A program made the position numbers and the translations under genes. A stretch of DNA of 64,000 nt from Taudactylus pleione (Eukaryota > Chordata > Amphibia > Anura > Myobatrachidae): contig JAUIMM010002317.1 of the NCBI GenBank assembly GCA_031769625.1, forward strand, positions 1 to 64,000. The letters are read 5' to 3'. Of this stretch, positions 37,201-50,027 are shown in pieces. The first letter of the stretch is position 1. Each line of letters begins with the position of its first letter. The notes beneath the pieces were generated by a model. The model had not been told where the DNA came from. It saw only the letters and a program-made list of their open reading frames with translations, and ran no database searches.

Positions 37201-40200
37201 GTGCATATTCTGTTATTTTACGGTGTAAAATTAGTTAATCGCACTTTGATGACATCACGGCTCGAACTTAGGAACAGTAGCTTTGTGCGTGAATTTCATC
37301 GAGCTTCCACAAGCATTTTTGTGGTGTCTTTCATTGGAATTGTGCATATTCAGGTGTTTTACAGTGTAAAATAAGATTGTCGAACTTTCATGACATCACG
37401 GCTCGAACTAAGGATTAGTAGCTTCGTGTGTGTATTTCATCGAGCTTCCACAAGCATTTTTGTGGTGTGTTTCCATTGGAATTGTGCATATTCAGGTGTT
37501 TTACGGTGTAAAATGAGATTGTAGAACTTTGATGACATCAAAGCTCGAACTAAGGAAAAGTAGCTTTGTGCGTGCATTTCATCGAGCTTCCACAAGCATT
37601 TTTGTGGTGTATTTCCATTGGAATTGTGCATATTCAGGTGTTTTACGGTGTTAAATTAGATAGTCACACTTTGATGACATCACGGCTCGAACTAAGGAAT
37701 AGTAGTTTCGTGCATGCATTTCATCGAGCTTCCACAAGCATTTTTGTGGTGTGTTTCATTGGAATTGTGCATATTCAGGTGTTTTACTGTGTAAAATAAG
37801 ATTGTCGAACTTTCATGACATCATGGCTCAAACTATGGAATAGTAGCTTCGTGTTTGCATTTCATCGAGCTTACACAAGCATTTTTGTGGTGTGTTTCCA
37901 TTTGAAATGTGCATATTCAGGTGTTTTACGGTGTAAAATATGATTGTCGAACTTTGATGACATCACGGCTCGAACTAAGGAATAGTAGCTTCATGCGTGC
38001 ATTTCACCGAGCTTCCACAAGCACTTTTGAGGTGTATTTCCATTGGAATTGTGCATGTTCAATTGTTTTACGGTGTAAAATAAGATTGTTGAACTTTGAT
38101 GACATCACTGCTCGAACTTAGGAACAGTAGCTTTGTGCGTGCATTTCAACGAGCTTCCACAAGCGTTTTTGTGGTGTGTTTCCATTGGAATTGTGCATAT
38201 TCAGGTGTTTTATGGTGTAAAATTAGATAGTCGCACTTTGATGACATCACGGCTCGAATTAAGGAAAAGTAGCTTCGTGCGTGCATTTCATCGAGCTTCC
38301 ACAAGCATTTTTGTGGTATGTTTCTTCTAAAATTGTGCATATTCAGGTGTTTTACGGTGTAAAATCAGATAGTCGCACTTTGATGACTTAACGGCTCGAA
38401 CTAAGGAATAGTAGCTTCGTGCATGCATTTCATCTAGCTTCCACAAGCATTTTTGTAGTGTAATTCTTTTAAAATTGTGCTTATTCAGGTGTTTCACGGT
38501 GTAAAATAAGATTGTCGAACCTTGATGACATCACGGCTAGAACTGAGGAACAGTAGCTTTGTTCGTGCATTTCATCATGCTTCAACAAGCATTTTTGTGG
38601 TGTGTTTTCTATGGAATTGTGCATATTCAGGTGTTTTACGGTGTAAAATAAGATTGTCGAACTTTGATGACATCAAGTCTCGAACTACGGAACAGAAGCT
38701 TTGTGCTTGCATTTCATCGAGCTACCACAAGCATTTTTGTGGTGTGTTTCATTTAAAATTGTGCATATTCAGGTGTTTTACGGTGTAAAATTAGATAGTC
38801 GCACTTTGATGACATCAAGGCTCGAACTAAGGAATAGTGGCTTCATGCGTGCATTTCATCGAGCTTCCACAAGCATTTTTGTGGTGTGTTTCCATCCGAA
38901 TTGTGCATATTCAGGTGTTTTACGGTGTAAAAATAGACTGTCGCACTTTGATGACATCACGGCTCGAACTAAGGAATAGTAGCTTCGTGCGTGCATTTCA
39001 TCGAGATTCCACAAGCATTTTTGTGGTGTGTTTCCATTGGAATTGTGCATATTCTGTTGTTTTACGGTGTAACATTAAATTGTCGCACTTTGATGACATC
39101 ACAGCTCGAACTAAGGAATAGTAGCTTCGTGCGTGCATTTCATCGAGCTACCACAAGCATTTTTGTGGTGTGTTTCTTTTAAAATTGTGCATATTCAGGT
39201 GTTTTACAGTGTAAAATTAGATAGTCACACTTTGATGACATCACGGCTCGAACTTAGGAATAGTAGCTTCGTGCGTGCATTTCATCGAGCTTCCACAAGC
39301 ATTATTGTGGGGTATTTCCATTGGAATTGTGCATACTCAGGTGTTTTACGGTGTAAAATAAGATTATCGAACTTTGATGACATCACGGCTCAAACTTAGG
39401 AACAGTAGCTTTGTGCTTGCATTTCATCGAGCTTCCACAAGCGTTTTTGTGGTGTGTTTCCATTGGAATTGTGCATATTCAGGTGTTTTATGGTGTCAAA
39501 TTAGATAGTCGCACTTTGATGACTTCAAGGCTCGAACTAAGGAATAGTGGCTTCGTGCGTGTATTTCATCGAGCTTCCACAAGCATTTTTGTGGTGTGTT
39601 TCCATTGGATATGTGCATATTCAGGTGTTTTAAGGTGTAAAATATGATTGTCGAACTTTGATGACATCACAGCTTGAACTAGGAATAGTAGCTTCATGCG
39701 TGGATTTCCTCGAGCTTCCACAAGCATTTTTGTGGTGTAATTCCATTAGAATTGTGCATATTCAGTTGTTTTTTGGTGTAAAATAAGATTATCGAACTTT
39801 GATGACATCATGGCTTGAACTTAGGAACAGTAGCTTTGTGCTTGCATTTCATCGAGCTTCCACAAGCATTTTTGCGGTGTATTTCTTTTAAAATTGTGCA
39901 TATTCTGCTGTTTTACGGTGTAAAATTAGATAGTCACACTTTGATGACATCACGGCTCGAACTAAGGAATAGTATCTTCGTGCGTGCATTTCATCGAGCT
40001 ACCACAAGCATTTTTGTGGTGTGTTTCTTTTAAAATTGTGCATATTCAGGTGTTTTACGGTGTAAAATTAGATAGTCACACTTTGATGACATCACGGCTC
40101 AAACTTAGGAATAGTAGCTTCGTGCGTGCATTTCATCGAGCTTCCACAAGCATTTTTGTGGGGTATTTCCATTGGAATTGTGCATACTCAGGTGTTTTAC

Positions 40201-41261
40201 GGTGTAAAATAAGATTATCGAACTTTGATGACATCACGGCTCAAACTTAGGAACAGTAGCTTTGTGCTTGCATTTCATCAAGCTTCCACAAGCATTTTTT
40301 TGGTGTATTTCTATTAAAATTGTGCATATTCTGTTGTTTTACGGTGTAAAATTAGATAGTCGCACTTTGATGACATCACGGCTCGAACTTAGGAACAGTA
40401 GCTTTGTGCTTGCTTTTCATCGAGCTTCCACAAGCATTTTTGTGGTGTATTTCCATTGGAATTGTGCATATTCAGGTGTTTTACGGTGTAAAATATGATT
40501 GTCGAACTTTGATGACATCACGGCTCGAACTAAGGAATAGTAGCTTCATGCTTGCATTTCATCGAGCTTCCACAAGCATTTTTGTGGTGTATTTCCATTG
40601 GAATTGTGCATATTCTGTTGTTTTACGGTGCAAAATAAGATTGTCAAACTTTGATGACATCACGGCTCGAACTAAGGAATAGTAGCTTCGTGCGTGCATT
40701 TCATCGAGCTTCCACAAGCAATTTTGTGGTGTGTTTCTTTTAAAATTGTGCATATTCTTGTGTTTTACGGTGTAAAATTAGATAGTCGCACTTTGATGAC
40801 ATCACGGCTCGAACTTAGGAATAGTAGCTTCGTGCGTGCATTTCATCGAGCTTCCACAAGCACTTTTGTGGTGTATTTCCATTGGAATTGTGCATATTCA
40901 ATTGTTTTACGGTGTTAAATAAGATTGTCGAACTTTGATGACATCACTGCTCGAACTTAGGAACAGTAGCTTTGTGCGTGCATTTCATCGAGCTTCCACA
41001 AGCATTTTTGTGGTGTGTTTCCATTGGAATTGTGCATATTCAGGTGTTTTATGGTGTCAAATTAGATAGTCGCACTTTGATGACTTCAAGGCTCGAACTA
41101 AGGAATAGTGGCTTCGTGCGTGTATTTCATCGAGCTTCCACAAGCATTTTTGTGGTGTGTTTCCATTGGATATGTGCATATTCAGGTGTTTTAAGGTGTA
41201 AAATATGATTGTCGAACTTTGATGACATCACGGCTTGAACTAGGAATAGTAGCTTCATGAG
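30340..41261 (+). repeat. 10.9-kb HOR (77-mer), copy 1
   Basis: The entire run of variants from about 30,340 recurs at offset 10,922 to about 39,100, and from there at offset 13,759 to about 41,261. The copies are very similar. In about 8.7 kb I noticed five single-base differences: 31,661, 33,435, 34,888, 35,979 and 37,937 in this copy. The first third (about 30,600-34,400) is also a more divergent version of the 6.2-6.5-kb unit at 13-26 kb, and 35,818-38,512 is a further 19-mer. Confidence 0.8.
35818..38512 (+). repeat. 19-mer HOR, third copy, inside the 10.9-kb unit
   Basis: It matches 28,585-31,279 at a constant offset of 7,233, with the same ordered marks from gagattccacaatc to gtgtttcacgg. 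It differs by a few bases, such as cataacgg at about 35,977 and catctagc near 38,433. Confidence 0.7.
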
Positions 41262-44200
41262 TGCATTTCATCGAGCTTCCACAAGCATTTTTGTGGTGTA
41301 TTTCCATTGGAATTGTGCATATTCAGGTGTTTTACGGTGTTAAATTAGATAGTCACACTTTGATGACATCACGGCTCGAACTAAGGAATAGTAGTTTCGT
41401 GCATGCATTTCATCGAGCTTCCACAAGCATTTTTGTGGTGTGTTTCATTGGAATTGTGCATATTCAGGTGTTTTACTGTGTAAAATAAGATTGTCGAACT
41501 TTCATGACATCATGGCTCAAACTATGGAATAGTAGCTTCGTGTTTGCATTTCATCGAGCTTACACAAGCATTTTTGTGGTGTGTTTCCATTTGAAATGTG
41601 CATATTCAGGTGTTTTACGGTGTAAAATATGATTGTCGAACTTTGATGACATCACGGCTCGAACTAAGGAATAGTAGCTTCATGCGTGCATTTCACCGAG
41701 CTTCCACAAGCACTTTTGAGGTGTATTTCCATTGGAATTGTGCATGTTCAATTGTTTTACGGTGTAAAATAAGATTGTTGAACTTTGATGACATCACTGC
41801 TCGAACTTAGGAACAGTAGCTTTGTGCGTGCATTTCAACGAGCTTCCACAAGCGTTTTTGTGGTGTGTTTCCATTGGAATTGTGCATATTCAGGTGTTTT
41901 ATGGTGTAAAATTAGATAGTCGCACTTTGATGACATCACGGCTCGAATTAAGGAAAAGTAGCTTCGTGCGTGCATTTCATCGAGCTTCCACAAGCATTTT
42001 TGTGGTATGTTTCTTCTAAAATTGTGCATATTCAGGTGTTTTACGGTGTAAAATCAGATAGTCGCACTTTGATGACTTAACGGCTCGAACTAAGGAATAG
42101 TAGCTTCGTGCATGCATTTCATCGAGCTTCCACAAGCATTTTTGTAGTGTAATTCTTTTAAAATTGTGCTTATTCAGGTGTTTCACGGTGTAAAATAAGA
42201 TTGTCGAACCTTGATGACATCACGGCTAGAACTGAGGAACAGTAGCTTTGTTCGTGCATTTCATCATGCTTCAACAAGCATTTTTGTGGTGTGTTTTCTA
42301 TGGAATTGTGCATATTCAGGTGTTTTACGGTGTAAAATAAGATTGTCGAACTTTGATGACATCAAGTCTCGAACTACGGAACAGAAGCTTTGTGCTTGCA
42401 TTTCATCGAGCTACCACAAGCATTTTTGTGGTGTGTTTCATTTAAAATTGTGCATATTCAGGTGTTTTACGGTGTAAAATTAGATAGTCGCACTTTGATG
42501 ACATCAAGGCTCGAACTAAGGAATAGTGGCTTCATGCGTGCATTTCATCGAGCTTCCACAAGCATTTTTGTGGTGTGTTTCCTTTGGAAATGTGCATAAT
42601 CAGGTGTTTTAAGGTGTTAAATATGATTGTCGAACTTTGATGACATCACGGCTCGAACTAAGGAATAGTAGCTTCATGCGTGCATTTCATCGAGCTTCCA
42701 CAAGCACTTTTGTGGTGTATTTCCATTGGAATTGTGCATATTCAATTGTTTTACGGTGTTAAATAAGATTGTCGAACTTTGATGACATCACTGCTCGAAC
42801 TTAGGAACAGTAGCTTTGTGCGTGTATTTCATCGAGCTTCCACAAGCGTTTTTGTGGTGTGTTTCCATTGGAATTGTGCATATTCAGGTGTTTTATGGTG
42901 TAAAATTAGATAGTCGCACTTTGATGACATCACGGCTCGAATTAAGGAAAAGTAGCTTCGTGCGTGCATTTCATCGAGCTTCCACAAGCATTTTTGTGGT
43001 GTATTTCTTTTTAAATTGTGCATATTCAGGTGTTTTACGGTGTAAAATTAGATAGTCGCACTTTGATGACATCAAGGCTCGAACTAAGGAATAGTGGCTT
43101 CGTGCGTGCATTTCATCGAGCTTCCACAAGCATTTTTGTAGTGTATTTCTTTTAAAATTGTGCATATTCAGGTGTTTTACAGTGTAAAATTAGACAGTCG
43201 CACTTTGATGACATCACGGCTCGAACTAAGGAATATTAGCTTCGTGCATGCATTTCAACGAACTTCCACAAGCATTTTTGTGGTGTATTTCCATTGGAAT
43301 TGTGCATATTCAGATGTTTTACGGTGTAAAATAAGATTGTCGAACTTTGATGACATCACGGCTCGAACTAAGGAAAAGAAGCTTTGTGCGTGCATTTCAA
43401 CGAGCTACCACAAGCATTTTTGTGGTGTGTTTCAATTAAAATTGTGCATATTCAGGTGTTTTATGGTGAAAAATTAGATAGTCGCACTTTGATGACTTCA
43501 AGGCTCGAACTAAGGAATAGTGGCTTCGTGAGTGTATTTCATCGAGCTTCCACAAGCATTTTTGTGGTGTGTTTCCATTGGAAATGTGCATATTCAGGTG
43601 TTTTAAGGTGTAAAATATGATTGTCGAACTTTGATGACATCACGGCTTGAACTAGGAATAGTAGCTTCATGCGTGCATTTCATCGAGCTTCCACAAGCAT
43701 TTTTGTGGTGTATTTCCATTAGAATTGTGCATATTCAGGTGTTTTACGGTGTAAAAGAAGATTATCGAACTTTGATGACATCACGGCTCGAACTTAGGAA
43801 CAGTAGCTTTGTGCTTGCATTTCATCGAGCTTCCACAAGCATTTTTGTGGTGTGTTTCATTGGAATTGTACATATTCAGGTGTTTTACGGTGTAAAATAA
43901 GATTGTCGAACTTTCATTACATCACGGCTCGAACTAAGGAATAGTAGCTTCGCGTGTGTATTTCATCGACCTTCCACAAGCATTTTTGTGGTGTGTTTCC
44001 ATTGGAATTGTGCATATTCAGGTGTTTTATGGTGTAAAATTAGACTGTCGCACTTTGATGACATCACGGCTCGAACTAAGGAATAGTAGCTTCGTGCGTG
44101 CATATCATCGAGCTTCCACAAGCATTTTTGTGGTGTGTTTCCATTGGAATTGTGCATATTCTGTTGTTTTATGGTGTAAAATTAGATTGTCGCACTTTGA

Positions 44201-46739
44201 TGACATCACGGCTCGAACTAAGGAATAGTAGCTTCGTGCGTGCATTTCTTCGAGCTACCACAAGCATTTTTGTGGTGTGTTTCTTTTAAAATTGTGCATA
44301 TTCTTGTGTTTTACGGTGTAAAATTAGATAGTCGCACTTTGATGACATCACGGCTCGAACTTAGGAATAGTAGCTTCGTGCGTGCATTTCATCGAGCTTC
44401 CACAAGCACTTTTGTGGTGTATTTCCATTGGAATTGTGCATATTCAATTGTTTTACGGTGTTAAATAAGATTGTCGAACTTTGATGACATCACTGCTCGA
44501 ACTTAGGAACAGTAGCTTTGTGCGTGCATTTCATCGAGCTTCCACAAGCATTTTTGTGGTGTGTTTCCATTGGAATTGTGCATATTCAGGTGTTTTATGG
44601 TGTCAAATTAGATAGTCGCACTTTGATGACTTCAAGGCTCGAACTAAGGAATAGTGGCTTCGTGCGTGTATTTCATCGAGCTTCCACAAGCATTTTTGTG
44701 GTGTGTTTCCATTGGATATGTGCATATTCAGGTGTTTTAAGGTGTAAAATATGATTGTCGAACTTTGATGACATCACGGCTTGAACTAGGAATAGTAGCT
44801 TCATGAGTGCATTTCATCGAGCTTCCACAAGCATTTTTGTGGTGTAATTCCATTAGAATTGTGCATATTCAGTTGTTTTATGGTGTAAAATAAGATTATC
44901 GAACTTTGATGACATCATGGCTTGAACTTAGGAACAGTAGCTTTGTGCTTGCATTTCATCGAGCTTGCACAAGCATTTTTGCGGTGTATTTCTTTTAAAA
45001 TTGTGCATATTCTGCTGTTTTACGGTGTAAAATTAGATAGTCACACTTTGATGACATCACGGCTCGAACTTTGGAACAGTAGCTTTGTGCGTGAATTTCA
45101 TCGAGCTTCCACAAGCATTTTTGTGGTGTGTTTTATTGGATTTGTACATATTCAGGTGTTTTACGGTGTAAAATAAGATTGTCGAACTTTCATGACATCA
45201 CGGCTCGAACTAAGGAATAGTAGCTTTGTGTCTGTATTTCATCGAGCTTCCACAAGCATTTTTGTGGTGTGTTTCCATTGGAATTGTGCATATTCAGGTG
45301 TTTTACGTTGTAAAATAAGATTGTCGAACTTTGATGACATCACGGCTCGAACTTAGGAACAGTAGCTTTGTGCGTGCATTTCATCGAGCTTCCACAAGCA
45401 TTTTTGTGGTGTGTTTCCATCCGAATTGTGCATATTCAGGTGTTTTACGGTGTAAAATTAGACTGTCGCACTTTGATGACATCACGGCTCGAACTAAGGA
45501 ATAGTAGCTTCGTGCGTGCATTTCATCGAGATTCCACAAGCATTTTTGTGGTGTGTTTCCATTGGAATTGTGCATATTCTGTTGTTTTACGGTGTAACAT
45601 TAAATTGTCGCACTTTGATGACATCACGGCTCGAACTTTGGAACAGTAGCTTTGTGCGTGAATTTCATCGAGCTTCCACAAGCATTTTTGTGGTGTGTTT
45701 TATTGGAATTGTACATATTCAGGTGTTTTACGGTGTAAAATAAGATTGTCAAACTTTCATGACATCACGGCTCGAACTAAGGAATAGTAGCTTTGTGTCT
45801 GTATTTCATCGAGTTTCCACAAGCATTTTTGTGGTGTGTTTCCATTGGAATTGTGCATATTCAGGTGTATTACGTTGTAAAATAAGATTGTCGAACTTTG
45901 ATGACATCACGGCTCGAACTAAGGAACAGTAGCTTTGTGCGTGCATTTCATCGAGCTTCCACAAGCATTTTTGTGGTGTGTTTCATTGGAATTGTGCATA
46001 TTCAGGTGTTTTACGGTGTAAAATAAGATTGTCGAACTTTCATGACATCATGGCTCAAACTATGGAATAGTAGCTTCGTGTTTGCATTTCATCGAGCTTA
46101 CACAAGCATTTTTGTGGTGTGTTTCCATTTGAAATGTGCATATTCAGGTGTTTTACGGTGTAAAATATGATTGTCGAACTTTGATGACATCACGGCTCGA
46201 ACTAAGGAATAGTAGCTTCATGAGTGCATTTCACCGAGCTTCCACAAGCACTTTTGAGGTGTATTTCCATTGGAATTGTGCATGTTCAATTGTTTTACGG
46301 TGTAAAATAAGATTGTTGAACTTTGATGACATCACTGCTCGAACTTAGGAACAGTAGCTTTGTGCGTGCATTTCAACGAGCTTCCACAAGCGTTTTTGTG
46401 GTGTGTTTCCATTGGAATTGTGCATATTCAGGTGTTTTATGGTGTAAAATTAGATAGTCGCACTTTGATGACATCACGGCTCGAATTAAGGAAAAGTAGC
46501 TTCGTGCGTGCATTTCATCGAGCTTCCACAAGCATTTTTGTGGTATGTTTCTTCTAAAATTGTGCATATTCAGGTGTTTTACGGTGTAAAATCAGATAGT
46601 CGCACTTTGATGACTTAACGGCTCGAACTAAGGAATAGTAGCTTCGTGCATGCATTTCATCGAGCTTCCACAAGCATTTTTGTAGTGTAATTCTTTTAAA
46701 ATTGTGCTTATTCAGGTGTTTCACGGTGTAAAATAAGAT

Positions 46740-49434
46740 TGTCGAACTTTGATGACATCACGGCTCAAACTTAGGAACAGTAGCTTTGTGCGTGCATTTC
46801 ATCGAGCTTCCACAAGCATTTTTGTGGTGTGTTTCCATTGGAATTGTGCATATTCAGGTGTTTTACGGTGTAAAATTAGACTGTCGCACTTTGATGACAT
46901 CACGGCTCGAACTAAGGAATAGTAGCTTCGTGCGTGCATTTCATCGAGATTCCACAATCATTTTTGTGGTGTGTTTCCATTGGAATTGTGCATATTCTGT
47001 TGTTTTACGGTGTAAAATTAGATTGTCGCACTTTGATGACATCACGGCTCGAACTAAGGAATAGTATCTTCGTGCGTGCATTTCATCGAGCTACCACAAG
47101 CATTTTTGTGGTGTGTTTCTTTTAAAATTGTGCATATTCAGGTGTTTTACGGTGTAAAATTAGATAGTCACACTTTGATGACATCACGGCTCGAACTTAG
47201 GAATAGTAGCTTCGTGCGTGCATTTCATCGAGCTTCCACAAGCATTTTTGTGGGGTATTTCCATTGGAATTGTGCATACTCAGGTGTTTTACGGTGTAAA
47301 ATAAGATTATCGAACTTTGATGCCATCACGGCTCAAACTTAGGAACAGTAGCTTTGTGCTTGCATTTCATCGAGCTTCCACAAGCATTTTTGTGGTGTAT
47401 TTCTATTAAAATTGTGCATATTCTGTTGTTTTACGGTGTAAAATTAGATAGTCGCACTTTGATGACATCACGGCTCGAACTTAGGAACAGTAGCTTTGTG
47501 CTTGCATTTCATCGAGCTTCCACAAGCATTTTTGTGGTGTATTTCCATTGGAATTGTGCATATTCAGGTGTTTTACGGTGCAAAATAAGATTGTCAAACT
47601 TTGATGACATCACGGCTCGAAATTAGGAACAGTAGCTTTGTGCGTGCATTTCATCGAGCTACCACAAGCATTTTTGTGGTGTGTTTCTTTAAAAATTGTG
47701 CATATTCAGGTGTTCTACGGTGTAAAATTAAATTATCGCACTTTGATGACATCACGGCTCGAACTAAGGAATAGTAGCTTCGTGCGTGCATTTCATCGAG
47801 CTTCCACAAGCATTTTTGTGGTGTGTTTCCATTGGAAATGTGCATATTCAGGTGTTTTACGGTGTAAAATATGATTGTTGAACTTTGATGACATCACGGC
47901 TTGAACTAGGAATAGTAGCTTCATGCGTGCATTTCATCGAGCTTCCACAAGCATTTTTGTGGTGTATTTCGATTGGAATTGTGTATATTCAGGTGTTTTA
48001 CGGTGTATAATTAGATTATCGAACTTTGATGACATCATGGCTCGAACTTAGGAACAGTAGCTTTGTGCGTGCATTTCATCGAGCTTCCACAAGCATTTTT
48101 GTGGTGTATTTCTTTTAAAATTGTGCATATTCTGTTATTTTACGGTGTAAAATTAGTTAATCGCACTTTGATGACATCACGGCTCGAACTTAGGAACAGT
48201 AGCTTTGTGCGTGAATTTCATCGAGCTTCCACAAGCATTTTTGTGGTGTCTTTCATTGGAATTGTGCATATTCAGGTGTTTTACAGTGTAAAATAAGATT
48301 GTCGAACTTTCATGACATCACGGCTCGAACTAAGGATTAGTAGCTTCGTGTGTGTATTTCATCGAGCTTCCACAAGCATTTTTGTGGTGTGTTTCCATTG
48401 GAATTGTGCATATTCAGGTGTTTTACGGTGTAAAATGAGATTGTAGAACTTTGATGACATCAAAGCTCGAACTAAGGAAAAGTAGCTTTGTGCGTGCATT
48501 TCATCGAGCTTCCACAAGCATTTTTGTGGTGTATTTCCATTGGAATTGTGCATATTCAGGTGTTTTACGGTGTTAAATTAGATAGTCACACTTTGATGAC
48601 ATCACGGCTCGAACTAAGGAATAGTAGTTTCGTGCATGCATTTCATCGAGCTTCCACAAGCATTTTTGTGGTGTGTTTCATTGGAATTGTGCATATTCAG
48701 GTGTTTTACTGTGTAAAATAAGATTGTCGAACTTTCATGACATCATGGCTCAAACTATGGAATAGTAGCTTCGTGTTTGCATTTCATCGAGCTTACACAA
48801 GCATTTTTGTGGTGTGTTTCCATTTGAAATGTGCATATTCAGGTGTTTTACGGTGTAACATATGATTGTCGAACTTTGATGACATCACGGCTCGAACTAA
48901 GGAATAGTAGCTTCATGCGTGCATTTCACCGAGCTTCCACAAGCACTTTTGAGGTGTATTTCCATTGGAATTGTGCATGTTCAATTGTTTTACGGTGTAA
49001 AATAAGATTGTTGAACTTTGATGACATCACTGCTCGAACTTAGGAACAGTAGCTTTGTGCGTGCATTTCAACGAGCTTCCACAAGCGTTTTTGTGGTGTG
49101 TTTCCATTGGAATTGTGCATATTCAGGTGTTTTATGGTGTAAAATTAGATAGTCGCACTTTGATGACATCACGGCTCGAATTAAGGAAAAGTAGCTTCGT
49201 GCGTGCATTTCATCGAGCTTCCACAAGCATTTTTGTGGTATGTTTCTTCTAAAATTGTGCATATTCAGGTGTTTTACGGTGTAAAATCAGATAGTCGCAC
49301 TTTGATGACTTAACGGCTCGAACTAAGGAATAGTAGCTTCGTGCATGCATTTCATCTAGCTTCCACAAGCATTTTTGTAGTGTAATTCTTTTAAAATTGT
49401 GCTTATTCAGGTGTTTCACGGTGTAAAATAAGAT
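46740..49434 (+). repeat. 19-mer HOR, fourth copy
   Basis: This is the counterpart of 35,818-38,512 inside copy 2 of the 10.9-kb unit, at offset 10,922. Private changes include gtaacatatg (48,856-48,865), where the other copies have gtaaaatatg. Confidence 0.7.
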
Positions 49435-50027
49435 TGTCGAACCTTGATGACATCACGGCTAGAACTGAGGAACAGTAGCTTTGTTCGTGCATTTCATCAT
49501 GCTTCAACAAGCATTTTTGTGGTGTGTTTTCTATGGAATTGTGCATATTCAGGTGTTTTACGGTGTAAAATAAGATTGTCGAACTTTGATGACATCAAGT
49601 CTCGAACTACGGAACAGAAGCTTTGTGCTTGCATTTCATCGAGCTACCACAAGCATTTTTGTGGTGTGTTTCATTTAAAATTGTGCATATTCAGGTGTTT
49701 TACGGTGTAAAATTAGATAGTCGCACTTTGATGACATCAAGGCTCGAACTAAGGAATAGTGGCTTCATGCGTGCATTTCATCGAGCTTCCACAAGCATTT
49801 TTGTGGTGTGTTTCCATCCGAATTGTGCATATTCAGGTGTTTTACGGTGTAAAAATAGACTGTCGCACTTTGATGACATCACGGCTCGAACTAAGGAATA
49901 GTAGCTTCGTGCGTGCATTTCATCGAGATTCCACAAGCATTTTTGTGGTGTGTTTCCATTGGAATTGTGCATATTCTGTTGTTTTACGGTGTAACATTAA
50001 ATTGTCGCACTTTGATGACATCACAGC
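47191..50027 (+). repeat. 20-mer (2,837 bp) internal tandem duplication, copy 1
   Basis: The run starting with cttaggaatag and tgtggggtatttcc (47,250) through gatgacttaacgg, ccatccgaattg and gtaacattaaattg is repeated immediately at offset 2,837 (20 x 142 minus 3). The breakpoint lies within about ten bases near 50,027, where cacagctcgaac passes into ttaggaatag. Confidence 0.75.
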